Of a DNA stretch of 64,000 nucleotides, positions 44,183 to 53,844 are shown piece after piece. The stretch comes from Deltaproteobacteria bacterium. Its GTDB lineage: Bacteria; Desulfobacterota; GWC2-55-46. The notes below the pieces were generated by a model that worked only from the letters and a program-made list of their open reading frames with translations, was not told the origin of the DNA and ran no database searches. Location of the stretch: NCBI GenBank assembly GCA_020846435.1, contig JADLDY010000021.1:1-64000 (forward strand), given 5' to 3'. Position 1 is the stretch's first letter. Each line of letters begins with the position of its first letter. The position numbers were made by a program, and so were the translations under genes.

Positions 44183-45265
44183 ATGGACGTTCAGGTAATC
44201 TTCTTCTTCGTTGCCGGCCTTGTCCTTCTTGCCGCAGGCGCGGAGTTTCTTGTGCGCGGCTCTTCCAGGCTCGCCGCGTTCATCGGCATATCCCCTCTTG
44301 TCATAGGGCTCACTGTCGTGGCTTTCGGCACGAGCGCCCCAGAGCTTGCCGTGAGCGTAATGGCAGGAAGGGCAGGGCAGACGGATATCGCGCTCGGCAA
44401 TGTCCTCGGCAGCAACATATTCAATGTTCTATTCATACTCGGGATATCGGCCCTCATTACGCCGCTTGTCGTATCCAGGCAGCTTGTAAGGGTAGATGTG
44501 CCGGTAATGGTAGTCGTCTCTATCGTGGCGCTCGTGTTCAGCCTCGACGGCAGAGTGAGCATGCTCGAGGGGATTGCGCTATTCATCGGCATCATCCTTT
44601 ATACCGGCTTCCAGATCGTCATGAGCCGCTCTGAGAGCGCGGCAGGCGAGTTCGCTAAGGAGTTCAGCGGCTCAGATAGGACATGGAAAGACTGGGTTTT
44701 GAATATTTTTCTGATCGCCTCCGGGCTCGCAATCCTCGTCCTCGGGTCGAGATGGCTCGTAGATAGCGCCGTTGTCATTGCCAGGGCGCTTGGCGTCAAC
44801 GACCTTATCATAGGGTTGACCATTGTAGCCGCAGGCACTTCCCTTCCTGAAGTCGCAACCTCTGTCATCGCGAGCGTGAAGGGCGAGAGAGATATAGCGG
44901 TCGGTAACGTCATAGGCAGCAACATCTTCAACATACTCTGCGTGCTCGGCCTTTCGAGCATATTGTCAGCTGACGGCATAGCGGTAAGCGCTTCGGCTTT
45001 GAGCTTTGATATCCCTGTGATGGTGGGAGTGGCTATTGCCTGCGTCCCTATATTCTTCGCGGGGCGCATGATAGGCCGCTGGAAAGGCGGTTTATTTCTC
45101 CTCTATTACATCCTTTATACGGTATATCTCTTTCTCGTTTCCACGCAGAACCAGGCCATTGACGAGTTCCGGTTCGCGATGGGCGGCTTTGTGATCCCGT
45201 TGACTATCATAACGCTGCTGACTGTCGTCATAAGGACGATCAGGGAAGAAAGAAGGACTGGCTGA
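44183..45265 (+). CDS. Calcium/sodium antiporter (CaCA family, YrbG-like)
   Basis: 360 residues with about ten membrane helices in two inverted halves. The alpha repeats are FGTSAPELAVSV (residues ~48-59) and AGTSLPEVATSV (~218-229), each with the ion-binding Glu, followed by ALGNVLGSNIFN and AVGNVIGSNIFN. Exchanges cations across the inner membrane. Followed by a strong terminator. Confidence 0.94.
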   Translation: MDVQVIFFFVAGLVLLAAGAEFLVRGSSRLAAFIGISPLVIGLTVVAFGTSAPELAVSVMAGRAGQTDIALGNVLGSNIFNVLFILGISALITPLVVSRQLVRVDVPVMVVVSIVALVFSLDGRVSMLEGIALFIGIILYTGFQIVMSRSESAAGEFAKEFSGSDRTWKDWVLNIFLIASGLAILVLGSRWLVDSAVVIARALGVNDLIIGLTIVAAGTSLPEVATSVIASVKGERDIAVGNVIGSNIFNILCVLGLSSILSADGIAVSASALSFDIPVMVGVAIACVPIFFAGRMIGRWKGGLFLLYYILYTVYLFLVSTQNQAIDEFRFAMGGFVIPLTIITLLTVVIRTIREERRTG

Positions 45266-45277
45266 CAATTTGAAAAG

Positions 45278-45307
45278 GGCCGCGGGATAGAACCCGCGGC
45301 CTTTTTT
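45278..45307 (+). terminator. Intrinsic terminator after the antiporter
   Basis: GGCCGCGGG (45278-45286) pairs with 45293-45301 around an ATAGAA loop, followed by six Ts (45302-45307). Preceding As extend the stem. Confidence 0.9.
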
Positions 45308-45403
45308 ATGCTGTTTATCCCCCCACAAGTTTTTTTGTCAACCCCGCCTCGATAGTCAAAAAACACGTTTTGCGTTAAACTCTCATTATACGGGAGGCAG
45401 CGC

Positions 45404-45964
45404 ATGAACGAGCCGATAGATGGCAGGGTGTTTATCCACACTGTTGACGCCTCAGGAAGCATAACAGCGGTCAATGACGAGTGGGTCGAGTTCGCCATTG
45501 AAAACGAGGCGCCTGAGCTTTTAAGACAGTCAGTCGTGGGACACGCAATCTGGGACTTCATGGACGGCAAGGAAACGCGCCACATCTCAAGGCTTCTCAT
45601 TGATAAGGTAAGGACTTCGGGGACTGCGATAACGCTTCCATACAGGTGCGATTCCCCATCTCTCAAGCGGTTCATGGAGATGGATATAATCCCGGTCGAG
45701 GGCGGCAGGGTCGAGTTCAGAAGCAGGATATTACGGCTCGAAAAACGGGAACCAATAGAGCTCCTTGACATAGAGGCCGCGCGCTCTGAAAGCTTCATCA
45801 CCATTTGCAGCTGGTGCAGGAGGACAAGGACATCGAAAGGATGGGTCGAGGTAGATGAAGCTGTAAGGACGCTCGGGCTGTTCTCGATGGACGCCCTCCC
45901 TCAGATAACCCACGGGATGTGCGAAGACTGCGCGGCGCTCATATCTTCCAAGACAAAAAACTGA
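45404..45964 (+). CDS. PAS-like sensor with C-terminal zinc-binding motif
   Basis: 186 residues, GGGAGG 7 nt upstream. N-terminal PAS-like fold (about 5-120: VDASGSITAVNDEWVEFA, VVGHAIWDFM). The C-terminal ~55 residues carry ICSWCRR and later HGMCEDC, a CxxC...CxxC pattern with GWVEVDEAV between that I have seen appended to PAS domains in Desulfobacterota. No catalytic output domain. Probably a redox or ligand sensor acting through protein contacts. Confidence 0.8.
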   Translation: MNEPIDGRVFIHTVDASGSITAVNDEWVEFAIENEAPELLRQSVVGHAIWDFMDGKETRHISRLLIDKVRTSGTAITLPYRCDSPSLKRFMEMDIIPVEGGRVEFRSRILRLEKREPIELLDIEAARSESFITICSWCRRTRTSKGWVEVDEAVRTLGLFSMDALPQITHGMCEDCAALISSKTKN

Positions 45965-46012
45965 GTCTTCTTGAGCTTGCCGACATTTTAAAAAAAACTT
46001 CCTCTGCAACGC

Positions 46013-46040
46013 TTGACATATTTTAAAATTAGTATAAGAT
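46013..46040 (+). promoter_or_regulatory. Probable sigma-70 promoter of the polysaccharide locus
   Basis: TTGACA (46013-46018), 16-nt AT-rich spacer, TAAGAT (46035-46040). About 90 nt before the GT9 start. Confidence 0.55.
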
Positions 46041-46133
46041 TGGTTTACCTTTCACACGCAACTGAAACGGCTTTTTTATAACCCATCCTGATCCCGCATC
46101 CTGTCATAACAATCAAACAAGGCGTGAACTGGC

Positions 46134-47363
46134 GTGAACCTTGCGCGTCTGCGGCTCATTTCGCGTAAATTCAAATCTTTTGCCACCTGCGTCTCTTCGT
46201 ACCTCATCAACAGGCTTTTTAACAACCGGCCGCCGTCTTTCACAGGCCCTGTCAATGTGGTTGTCTTCAAGCTCGACAATGCCGGTGACGTCGTACTCTC
46301 TTCTCTTGTCATGCCGGCTGTGGCTGAGGCCCTTGGCGGAGGCCGCATATACTATGTTGTCAAAAAAGGGCTCGGGCCGCTTTTAAGCCAGGTCGATTGC
46401 GTCTCAGGCGTAATCGAAGTGCCAGGCGGGCTTGGCCATTGCAGCAGGGTGGGAGCAGACGAGAGAAAAGGGCTCAACATCTCAAGGAGGATCATAAAAA
46501 AGGCCATGGCAGAGCTGAGGCCAGCTCTCATAATAGACCTGAGGCCGACAGCTCTTGGAAATTACGGCGCGCTTGCGGCAAGGCTCTATGGAGCGCGCCA
46601 CAGGGTAACCCTCGACAGGATAAGGCTCAAGGAGAATTACGGTCAAGGCAGGAAAATGAAGTGGAAGCGGCACGAGGCAGAGACTTTCTGCGCGGCCCTC
46701 GAAGAGGCGGGAATATTGAAGCGCCATGGTGATTACAGGTCTACGCTGACATTCTGGAAGAGGCCTGTCGGCGCGCCCCTGTCTGGCAAAAGGTACTTTC
46801 TCATTCAGCCAGGCGCTGTCTGGGAGTACAAGAAGTGGCCTGAGCGAAGTTACGCGACCCTCATCGATTCACTCTCAGCCCTTTACCCGGACCTCATCTT
46901 TGTACTTGTGGGAAGCGGTGAGGAAAGCGGCGTCTGCTCCAGGGTATGCGAGATGACCGGCAGGAGAGCGAGAGAAAGGGTCGTTGACCTTGCGGGAAAG
47001 ACGACCTTCGCTGAGCTTCTCTGTCTTGTGGGCAACGCTGATATGGTCGTCGCTAACGACTCAGGGGTCGCGCACATGGCAGGAGCGTTTGGCGTAAGAA
47101 CAGTCGTTTTTTTCGGCCCGTCCTCGCCTGAGAGGTTCAAGCCACTGTCGGAGCGCCAGGGGAATATAAAGGTCTTTCACCATAAGCTTCACTGCAACCC
47201 TTGCGACCAGCATCAATGTATTGAAGGGCCAGCATCATACTGTCTTACACGTATAACACCGGCTGAAGTAGTTGAAGTCATACGCTCAATAATGGGAGAA
47301 GGCGAAGACCTTGAAAAAAAAGACAACCAGCCTGCTCAAGAACACATAGCTTCAAACGTATAA
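46134..47363 (+). CDS. Glycosyltransferase family 9 (heptosyltransferase-like)
   Basis: 409 residues from GTG 46134 (weak SD). GT-B fold: N-terminal VVFKLDNAGDVVLSSLVMPA and C-terminal LCLVGNADMVVANDSGVAHMAG, VFFGPSSPERFKPLS, the GT9 donor-site signature. GT9 enzymes add ADP-heptose or related sugars in LPS core synthesis. First gene of the surface-polysaccharide locus. Confidence 0.92.
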   Translation: MNLARLRLISRKFKSFATCVSSYLINRLFNNRPPSFTGPVNVVVFKLDNAGDVVLSSLVMPAVAEALGGGRIYYVVKKGLGPLLSQVDCVSGVIEVPGGLGHCSRVGADERKGLNISRRIIKKAMAELRPALIIDLRPTALGNYGALAARLYGARHRVTLDRIRLKENYGQGRKMKWKRHEAETFCAALEEAGILKRHGDYRSTLTFWKRPVGAPLSGKRYFLIQPGAVWEYKKWPERSYATLIDSLSALYPDLIFVLVGSGEESGVCSRVCEMTGRRARERVVDLAGKTTFAELLCLVGNADMVVANDSGVAHMAGAFGVRTVVFFGPSSPERFKPLSERQGNIKVFHHKLHCNPCDQHQCIEGPASYCLTRITPAEVVEVIRSIMGEGEDLEKKDNQPAQEHIASNV

Positions 47364-47479
47364 GTACTTAACCGAGATCTGCTAAAGAACACCCCTTCAC
47401 GACACTCACCATTTCGGCTCACGGCCGGCCTCATTAAAAAAAAAGAAGCAGTAAGATTACCCATTTATCGGGTGGCAAT

Positions 47480-48727
47480 ATGCTATTGACTGAAAATCCC
47501 AAAAAAAGGGCGGATTCCGGAGCGAAGAGGATATTCCTCATCACTCCAAGGTTTCCTTTCCCTGTAATAGGCGGGGACAAGCTGCGTGTTTACAATATCG
47601 TCAAATACCTGTCCGGCTATTACAGGTTCACTCTGGCCTCTTTGTATTCAACCGAGGAGGAGGAGCAGGCCACAGCTGAAGACGGCATCTTTGACGAGGT
47701 CTACCGCGTGAGGCAGCCGAAGGCCGCGTCCTACTGCTACACCGCCGGGAGCCTCCTCAATGGGAGGTCTCTGCAGAGAGGTTATTTTTATAACCCAAGG
47801 CTCAAAAGGCTCATAGACTCCAAGATAGGCGGGCACGACCTCTTGCTTGCGCACCTCATTCGCGTATCTGACTATGTCATGGGCAAAGGTATCCCTTCAA
47901 TATGCGAGATGACGGACGCCATCTCGATGAACTATGAACGGGCAGGAAGGGCAAATAACCGTTCGCTTAAAAAGTTTATTTACAGGTTCGAGCACAAAAG
48001 ATGCCTTGATTCAGAAAGGATGTGCCTTGATGGCTTTGATGGCTGCGTTGTCGTCTCTCCAAATGACAGGCAGTACCTTGCCGACAAATATCCGCAGTAC
48101 TCAGGGAAGATGCACGTGATACCCAATGGCGTCAGGTTAGAGGACTTCAAGTGCGCGAGAGACAAGGTCACAAAGGGCAAAATCATCTTCATCGGCAACA
48201 TGAGGACGCTTCAGAACTCGGACGCCGCCTCCTACTTCGCTAAGGAAGTATTTCCCTTAATAAGGAGCAAAAGGCCTGAGGCCACATTCTGGATAATCGG
48301 AGCTGACCCCGGCCGCGAGATTCTCTCACTTTCGTCCATCCCCGGGGTAGTAGTGACAGGCAGGGTCGACGACGTCAGAGAGAGCGCGCATGACGCCGAG
48401 GCGAGCGTATGCCCGGTAAGGATAGGCGCTGGGATACAGAACAAGGTTCTGGAGTCAATGGCAATGGGCATACCTGTGGTGACGACTTCGATAGGGGCTG
48501 AGGGGCTTGCCGCCAGAGACGGCTTTGACTTCAAGGTCGCCGACTCCCCGGCTGAGTTCGCGAAAGCTCTCTTCGAGATATTCAGTGACAGGTCAAAGGC
48601 ACAGGCGTTTTCAAGAAACGGCAGAACCCTTGTCGAAGAGCGTTACTCATGGGACGGAATGCTCAAGTCTTACAGAGAGCTTATCGACAGGGTATTGGGC
48701 AGGGTAGAAGAATGCAGGCCGCAATGA
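47480..48727 (+). CDS. Glycosyltransferase family 4
   Basis: 415 residues. GT-B fold: FLITPRFPFPVIGGDKLRVYN at the N-terminus (Gly-rich acceptor loop), VIPNGVRLEDF at the linker, and NKVLESMAMGIPVVTTSIGAEGL, the donor-binding signature. It resembles the sugar transferases of exosortase/PEP-CTERM-associated polysaccharide loci, but no exosortase is seen here. Builds a lipid-linked repeat unit in the cytoplasm. Confidence 0.9.
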   Translation: MLLTENPKKRADSGAKRIFLITPRFPFPVIGGDKLRVYNIVKYLSGYYRFTLASLYSTEEEEQATAEDGIFDEVYRVRQPKAASYCYTAGSLLNGRSLQRGYFYNPRLKRLIDSKIGGHDLLLAHLIRVSDYVMGKGIPSICEMTDAISMNYERAGRANNRSLKKFIYRFEHKRCLDSERMCLDGFDGCVVVSPNDRQYLADKYPQYSGKMHVIPNGVRLEDFKCARDKVTKGKIIFIGNMRTLQNSDAASYFAKEVFPLIRSKRPEATFWIIGADPGREILSLSSIPGVVVTGRVDDVRESAHDAEASVCPVRIGAGIQNKVLESMAMGIPVVTTSIGAEGLAARDGFDFKVADSPAEFAKALFEIFSDRSKAQAFSRNGRTLVEERYSWDGMLKSYRELIDRVLGRVEECRPQ

Positions 48728-50274
48728 CGTTAAAAATAAGCGATAGCCCGAAAAATGGCCTGAGAGAGTCATGCCGGAGGCTCCTCGCGCTCAAAAAAAG
48801 CCCGGTTGGAGACACCTTTGAAAAGGTCTTCATACTTTCCGCGACGCATCTCGTAAGCGGCCTTCTTATGCTCGCGACCTTCGTGCTCCTCGCGAACAAG
48901 CTCGGCCCCAGGCTCTACGGAGAGTTTACCTTCGTTGACTCGGTCCTGTTCATAGCCATACTATGCGCCTCATTGGGCACAGAATATGTAGGGAACAGGG
49001 AGGTCGCGAGAAGGGACGAATCAAGGGAGCTTGTAAACGGCGTTCTCATCCTGAGGTGTATCGCGTCTCTCGCGGTCTTCAGCCTCATAGTGCTATGGAC
49101 GCTCATATTCGTCGACTCTCCCACTTTGCGCCCGCTTCTGTTGATCAGCGCTGGAGTATTGCTCTCGGTACCTGGTATCGCTGGCTGGTACTTTCTTGCC
49201 AAACACAGGGTAAGGATAGTCGCTGTCGTGACCCTCATAAGGGAGGCCGCGTTCTTTCTTCCGGTCTTTTTCATTCTCGATCTCGTCGAAGACCCTGAAA
49301 AGAGGCTCCTTTACGCCGCGGTCTTCTATCTTCTCTCGAGGTTTGCATTCTCGGCGATTTTCCTTTTGAAGCTCATAACGGAAAACGGGTTTTCAATCAA
49401 GGTCAAGACAGTCACATACAGATTTCTCTTCAAGGATAGTCTGGCCCTTCTTTACGCGTCTCTTGTCTCGAGCGTGACAATAGGTTTGCAGATTTACATG
49501 CTCAAGCTCCTTGGAGAAGAGTACGCGCTCGGCGTCTACGGCGCGCTCTTCAAGCAGATCTTCTACATACAGCTCCTTTCGCTTTCGTTCATCATGGTCT
49601 TTTTCCCGCTTCTTTCTAAGGCATGGGTCGAGGACAGGGCAAGGTATTCGCGTCTCGCGTCAGCCCTGTCGGAACTTACGCTTGTCGTTGTCCTGCCAAT
49701 TGCGATGAGCGGTGTCTTATATCCAGACTACATATTAAGTCTTTTTTTTACTGCAGACTACGCCCAGGGCGGACTTGCCTTGCAGCTCCTGTGCCTGTCT
49801 CTCTTCCCCATGAGCTATGTAAGAGTCTTGACGACAGGGGTTCTCATAAGCATGGACATGACCTCGAAGATGTACTCGCTCGTGAACATAGCTTTTGTCG
49901 GCTCGATAATCTCCGGCGTTGTCATCTTCGCTTTCAAGAGCGCTGACGCAGGAGCGGCGGCTTCAAGGCTTGCCGCAGAGTGCCTTTTCGCGGCCGTCTC
50001 TTACAGGGTGGTGTCAAAGAAGGTACGGGTCATTACGCCGGGCCTTCTCTGGTGCGTACTGCCGGGAGCCGCGGCGATGGTGGCAGTCAGGATCGTCATT
50101 CCTGAAGGATATGAGCTTTTCGGGATGATCTCCTGCTACCTGGCGTTTTTTGCAGTATATCTGTTCGGCCTCTTTTACGCACGCCGAGATGAGGTGAAAG
50201 AAGCTTTCTCAACCGCCAGAGGTGGCAGCGAAAGGACTGGAAAGCAAATACTCATAGGAAGGGAAGAGACATGA
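48712..50274 (+). CDS. wzx: Wzx-type polysaccharide flippase
   Basis: 520 residues from ATG 48712 (GGGTAG upstream), overlapping the GT4 stop; ATG 48724 in the ATGA overlap is the alternative. About 14 membrane helices of the MATE/MOP superfamily (e.g. VFILSATHLVSGLLMLATFVL, shown shortened: LVSGLLMLATFVLLANKLGP). Near the N-terminus GPRLYGEFTFVDSV is typical of Wzx. Flips undecaprenyl-linked repeat units to the periplasm for Wzy. Confidence 0.88.
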   Translation: MQAAMTLKISDSPKNGLRESCRRLLALKKSPVGDTFEKVFILSATHLVSGLLMLATFVLLANKLGPRLYGEFTFVDSVLFIAILCASLGTEYVGNREVARRDESRELVNGVLILRCIASLAVFSLIVLWTLIFVDSPTLRPLLLISAGVLLSVPGIAGWYFLAKHRVRIVAVVTLIREAAFFLPVFFILDLVEDPEKRLLYAAVFYLLSRFAFSAIFLLKLITENGFSIKVKTVTYRFLFKDSLALLYASLVSSVTIGLQIYMLKLLGEEYALGVYGALFKQIFYIQLLSLSFIMVFFPLLSKAWVEDRARYSRLASALSELTLVVVLPIAMSGVLYPDYILSLFFTADYAQGGLALQLLCLSLFPMSYVRVLTTGVLISMDMTSKMYSLVNIAFVGSIISGVVIFAFKSADAGAAASRLAAECLFAAVSYRVVSKKVRVITPGLLWCVLPGAAAMVAVRIVIPEGYELFGMISCYLAFFAVYLFGLFYARRDEVKEAFSTARGGSERTGKQILIGREET

Positions 50275-51422
50275 TAAACGCGATCAAAAATTATTTTCAG
50301 ATAGACGGAGCGTCCCAGGTCGACTGGAAGAAGTTTGCTTATCCAAAAAGGTTCTACAACGCGCTCAAATACGTACATTACAGGAAGAGCATGCCTGTTG
50401 AGGCTCCGTATTACCCGCTGACAGTGATGCTCGAAGTTAGCACCTTCTGCAACTTCAAATGCCCGGCCTGCGAAAGGGAGCTGTACAAAAAGGATGTTGC
50501 GTCTACCGGCGGCCTCTTCAAGGAAAACGTCAAGCTCGAGGAGATAAAAAGGCTCTCGGCGCTGCTTCCTTACGTGTACAGCGTCTATCTCGTGGCAGGG
50601 CTCGGCGAGCCTTTCATAAACAAGGACTTCTGGCCGATAGTCTCCTTTCTCAAGTCTTTCGACGTTAAGATCGGGTACTTCACAAACGCCTCCCTGCTTG
50701 ACGAGGAGAAGATAGCCGAGACCTTTCGCCGCCGCATCAATACCGTCCTCATCTCCATGGACACGCACGAGCGTTCAAAGTACGAGATGGTCAAGGAAGG
50801 CGCTGACTTTGACCACACGGTCAGCATGATAAAGCTCTTCGCGGACTATAAAAAGCGTTTCAGCTCCACTCATCCATTTCACCTCGGTCTCAACTATATA
50901 TTCAGGGCCGACAATTACGCGGACATTCTACCGTACCTCGACTTCGTAAAGGAGCTCGGTGTCGAGTACGTGCACTGCTCTTCCCTTATTGTGCACGTCG
51001 ACGAAACCAGGGATTTTTCTTTCTTCAAGGTCCCGGTGGAGAAAAAAACGAAGGTTTTCGAAGAAGCGCGGAAAAAGGCAGCGAGTCTCGGTATAGGACT
51101 GAGGCTTCCAAACCTCGAGATCGACAGGAACACACGCTGCTGTTATCCATGGCACGGCATCTCGGTGTTCAAGGGTGGAGACGTCGCGACCTGTCCGTAC
51201 TTCCGGACGAACAGGGATTTTTACTACCACGTCGAGCGCGACTCAGGCCTTATTGAAGATAAGAGGTTTGTAAAAAATACGGTCATAGGCAATTACCTCA
51301 AGGAGAACATACTCGACATCTGGAACAACGAGCGCATCAAGCAGATAAGAAGGGGAGAGCTCAAACTCGAGCCTCACGCATCCCCGTGCGACGCCTGTTA
51401 CTACAAGTTCCTTCTTCACTGA
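50271..51422 (+). CDS. Radical SAM/SPASM protein 1
   Basis: 383 residues, ATGA overlap with wzx. The radical SAM cluster motif is C60-x3-C64-x2-C67 (STFCNFKCPAC). C-terminal SPASM features: CCYPWHGISVFKGGDVATCPY, and NILDIWNNERIKQIRRG followed by CDACYY. These proteins bind two or three Fe-S clusters and act on peptides, sugars or small molecules. Four such proteins in one polysaccharide locus imply glycan or lipid-carrier tailoring. Confidence 0.9.
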   Translation: MINAIKNYFQIDGASQVDWKKFAYPKRFYNALKYVHYRKSMPVEAPYYPLTVMLEVSTFCNFKCPACERELYKKDVASTGGLFKENVKLEEIKRLSALLPYVYSVYLVAGLGEPFINKDFWPIVSFLKSFDVKIGYFTNASLLDEEKIAETFRRRINTVLISMDTHERSKYEMVKEGADFDHTVSMIKLFADYKKRFSSTHPFHLGLNYIFRADNYADILPYLDFVKELGVEYVHCSSLIVHVDETRDFSFFKVPVEKKTKVFEEARKKAASLGIGLRLPNLEIDRNTRCCYPWHGISVFKGGDVATCPYFRTNRDFYYHVERDSGLIEDKRFVKNTVIGNYLKENILDIWNNERIKQIRRGELKLEPHASPCDACYYKFLLH

Positions 51423-51468
51423 CTGGGCCTGAGGGTTTTGATCTGAAAAGCTTGCCTGGAAGGTTGCC

Positions 51469-52593
51469 ATGAATATGGAAGATAAAAGCGAAAAAAAACT
51501 GATAGCGCACCTGTCGCTCACCAACGCCTGCAATTTTCTCTGCACCATTTGCCCGTCGATGCGCGAAGACAAGAAGTATTCGAGGCCCAGGATGACGGCC
51601 GGGCTTCTTGACAGAGTTCTCTTAGAGGTGCTTCCCGATTGTTCGACTTTGATCCTCGGCGGCAACAGCCTCGGCGAAGTGACGACTCACAGCGAGTTTG
51701 GCCGCTTTCTCGCAGACAGCTTCAACCCTGACAACAGGATCAGGATGCGCCTTACTACAAACGGGTACAGGCTTGGCGAGCTATCATCGAAGCTGGCGCG
51801 CAAATTCTCATTTGTTTCAATCTCTTTCGACGGGGCGACAAAGGGGACCTATGAAGCAATAAGAAAATACCCGTATGAGAAGATTGTCGCGAATATAAAA
51901 AAACTCAACGCTGAGCGCGTCAAAGAGGGCACAGAGCTCAAGATCGGGCTTGGCATGACGCTTCTTTACGACAACCTCCATGAGCTTCCGGCGCTTGTCG
52001 AGCTCGCTTCCTCCCTTGGAGTTGACATGGTAGCAGGAAGCTACTTCATACCGAATTTTCCATCAGAAAGGTATCAGTGCCTCTATTACCACCAGAGGTA
52101 CGCAAACGATATCGCTGAAAAAGCCGAGGAGAGAGCCTGGCTTCTCGGGGTCGAGTTCAGGATGCCGAGGTTCATGATGCCCGGGCAAAAGCTCACGCAA
52201 GATGAGCTCCGTCCGGTCCATGAGACGTGCCCTCTGCCTTCTACAATGGTGAACATCTCGGAGACCGGTGTCGTGACTCCGTGCTGCGCCAATCCGACCA
52301 TAATGGGCGACCTTTCAAAACAGAGCTTCGAGGAGGTCTGGAACGGGAAAAAATATTCCAGGTTCAGGGAAGACCCGGGAGCCAATCATTACTGCCGTAT
52401 CTGCCATACGCCTGTATTCGGGAAGAGGGCGAGCACAGGGGTCATGCTTGACCCGTCATACCAGATAAAGACTATCGGAACAGAGCTTGGAATGGGACAG
52501 GTGCTTTGTTCAGGCCTCGTCCGCACTTTGTCAGGCTCAAAGACAGGTTTGAGCGTAATAAACTTCGGAAAATCAGCGGTGGGCAGGAAGTAG
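51469..52593 (+). CDS. Radical SAM/SPASM protein 2
   Basis: 374 residues, GGAAGG upstream. Cluster motif C21-x3-C25-x2-C28 (ACNFLCTIC). SPASM part: VNISETGVVTPCCANPTIMG, SFEEVWNGKKYSRFRED, and CRICHTP. It lacks the ~35-residue N-terminal extension of protein 1. Substrate unknown. The 141-nt gap after it (52594-52734) holds no convincing gene. Confidence 0.9.
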   Translation: MNMEDKSEKKLIAHLSLTNACNFLCTICPSMREDKKYSRPRMTAGLLDRVLLEVLPDCSTLILGGNSLGEVTTHSEFGRFLADSFNPDNRIRMRLTTNGYRLGELSSKLARKFSFVSISFDGATKGTYEAIRKYPYEKIVANIKKLNAERVKEGTELKIGLGMTLLYDNLHELPALVELASSLGVDMVAGSYFIPNFPSERYQCLYYHQRYANDIAEKAEERAWLLGVEFRMPRFMMPGQKLTQDELRPVHETCPLPSTMVNISETGVVTPCCANPTIMGDLSKQSFEEVWNGKKYSRFREDPGANHYCRICHTPVFGKRASTGVMLDPSYQIKTIGTELGMGQVLCSGLVRTLSGSKTGLSVINFGKSAVGRK

Positions 52594-52734
52594 CCTTTGA
52601 AATACCAATAACAATGAGCAAGGCGCACTCGAAGTCTGGATTTACCGGGGAGCTGGCAGTACAGCGCGGGGCAGGCAAAAAAAACAAGCAACCAGGACTA
52701 TTCACTCTCGAGACAGGTAAAAATCGGAGAGTGC

Positions 52735-53844
52735 ATGAAAACAGTGTTGCCTTTTGCGGTCTCTTTTGTCGTTCAGTTACTCGCTCTTAAATATTTTTGC
52801 AGGCATTCCATGTGCATCGACAACGCTAAGATCTTCAAGCCGCAGAGGATGCACATCCTGCCTACACCGCGGGCCGGTGGGCTCGGAATCTTCGCCGGCT
52901 CGCTCATCGTCCTGTCTCTGGCTGAGCCAGAGGGGATGCACTTCGTCATGTCGGCGCTCCCGGTGTTTCTCATCGGTTTTGTGGAGGACCTGAGCTCGAG
53001 CGTAAACCCCTTCCAGCGGCTTCTCATCATTGCCGCGGGAGCCGGGCTGGGCTCCATATTCATGGACGCGGTCATAACCGACATAGGGTTTTTGACGCTC
53101 CCTCTGGCTCTCGCCATACCGTTCACGGTCTTCGCTGTGACGGGGGTTGCCAACGCGATAAACATAATAGACGGGATGAACGGGCTTGCCTCGGGGATAT
53201 CGATCATCACATTCTTTTTTCTCGGCCTTGCCGCGTACATCGTCGGAGACACTGCCATACTCGCGCTTTCCGTGGCCTTGCTGGCCGCGACAGCCGGTTT
53301 TTTCGTTTTCAATTTTCCGAAGGGGAGGATATTCCTTGGCGACGGAGGAGCCTACTTCATTGGTTTCGCGATTGCCGAGCTTTCAGTGATGCTCGTCAAC
53401 AGAAACCCTGAAATATCGCCATGGTTTCCGCTCGCGCTCATGGCTTATCCGGTAACCGAGGTGGCTTTCACGATCTTCAGAAGAAAAGTGAAAAAAGGAC
53501 GCTCTCCTTTCATGCCTGACAGGGCGCACCTTCACAGCCTGCTTTACAAACGGGTTACCAGGAGCAACTCGCGAACGTCCTGCGTCTTCTGGTCCATGAC
53601 AGTTCCATTTGACGCCGCGGCCTTTTTTCTGCTTGATAGCTCGGTGGCGATGACAGCCGTTATCGTAACATTTGTCGCCATGTATCTCGCGCTCTATACG
53701 CGGATAGTCAGGTTCAGGACTCCATCTTTCCTGAGGTCGCTCTCAAGCGGTTCGCGTCCTATTGACTGGCAGAGCCCTTCGTGGGATGAGGCGATAACAA
53801 ACGGCGTTGAAGTATATAAACAAAAACTTGGAGAAGGACAATGA
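52735..53844 (+). CDS. Undecaprenyl-phosphate sugar-1-phosphate transferase (WecA/MraY family)
   Basis: 369 residues with about ten membrane helices. Family motifs: PTPRAGG (first loop), NIIDGMNGLASG, FLGDGGAYFIGF with catalytic Asp residues, and DRAHLHSLLYKR (the HxH loop typical of WecA-type enzymes). It should start the repeat unit by transferring GlcNAc-1-P or another HexNAc-1-P to undecaprenyl phosphate. The stop overlaps the next gene (ATGA). Confidence 0.92.
   Translation: MKTVLPFAVSFVVQLLALKYFCRHSMCIDNAKIFKPQRMHILPTPRAGGLGIFAGSLIVLSLAEPEGMHFVMSALPVFLIGFVEDLSSSVNPFQRLLIIAAGAGLGSIFMDAVITDIGFLTLPLALAIPFTVFAVTGVANAINIIDGMNGLASGISIITFFFLGLAAYIVGDTAILALSVALLAATAGFFVFNFPKGRIFLGDGGAYFIGFAIAELSVMLVNRNPEISPWFPLALMAYPVTEVAFTIFRRKVKKGRSPFMPDRAHLHSLLYKRVTRSNSRTSCVFWSMTVPFDAAAFFLLDSSVAMTAVIVTFVAMYLALYTRIVRFRTPSFLRSLSSGSRPIDWQSPSWDEAITNGVEVYKQKLGEGQ

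Noticed and set aside
52506-52790. 94-residue frame bridging SPASM protein 2 and the WecA-type gene
   Set aside because: It overlaps both genes out of frame and is basic and low in complexity; no SD.
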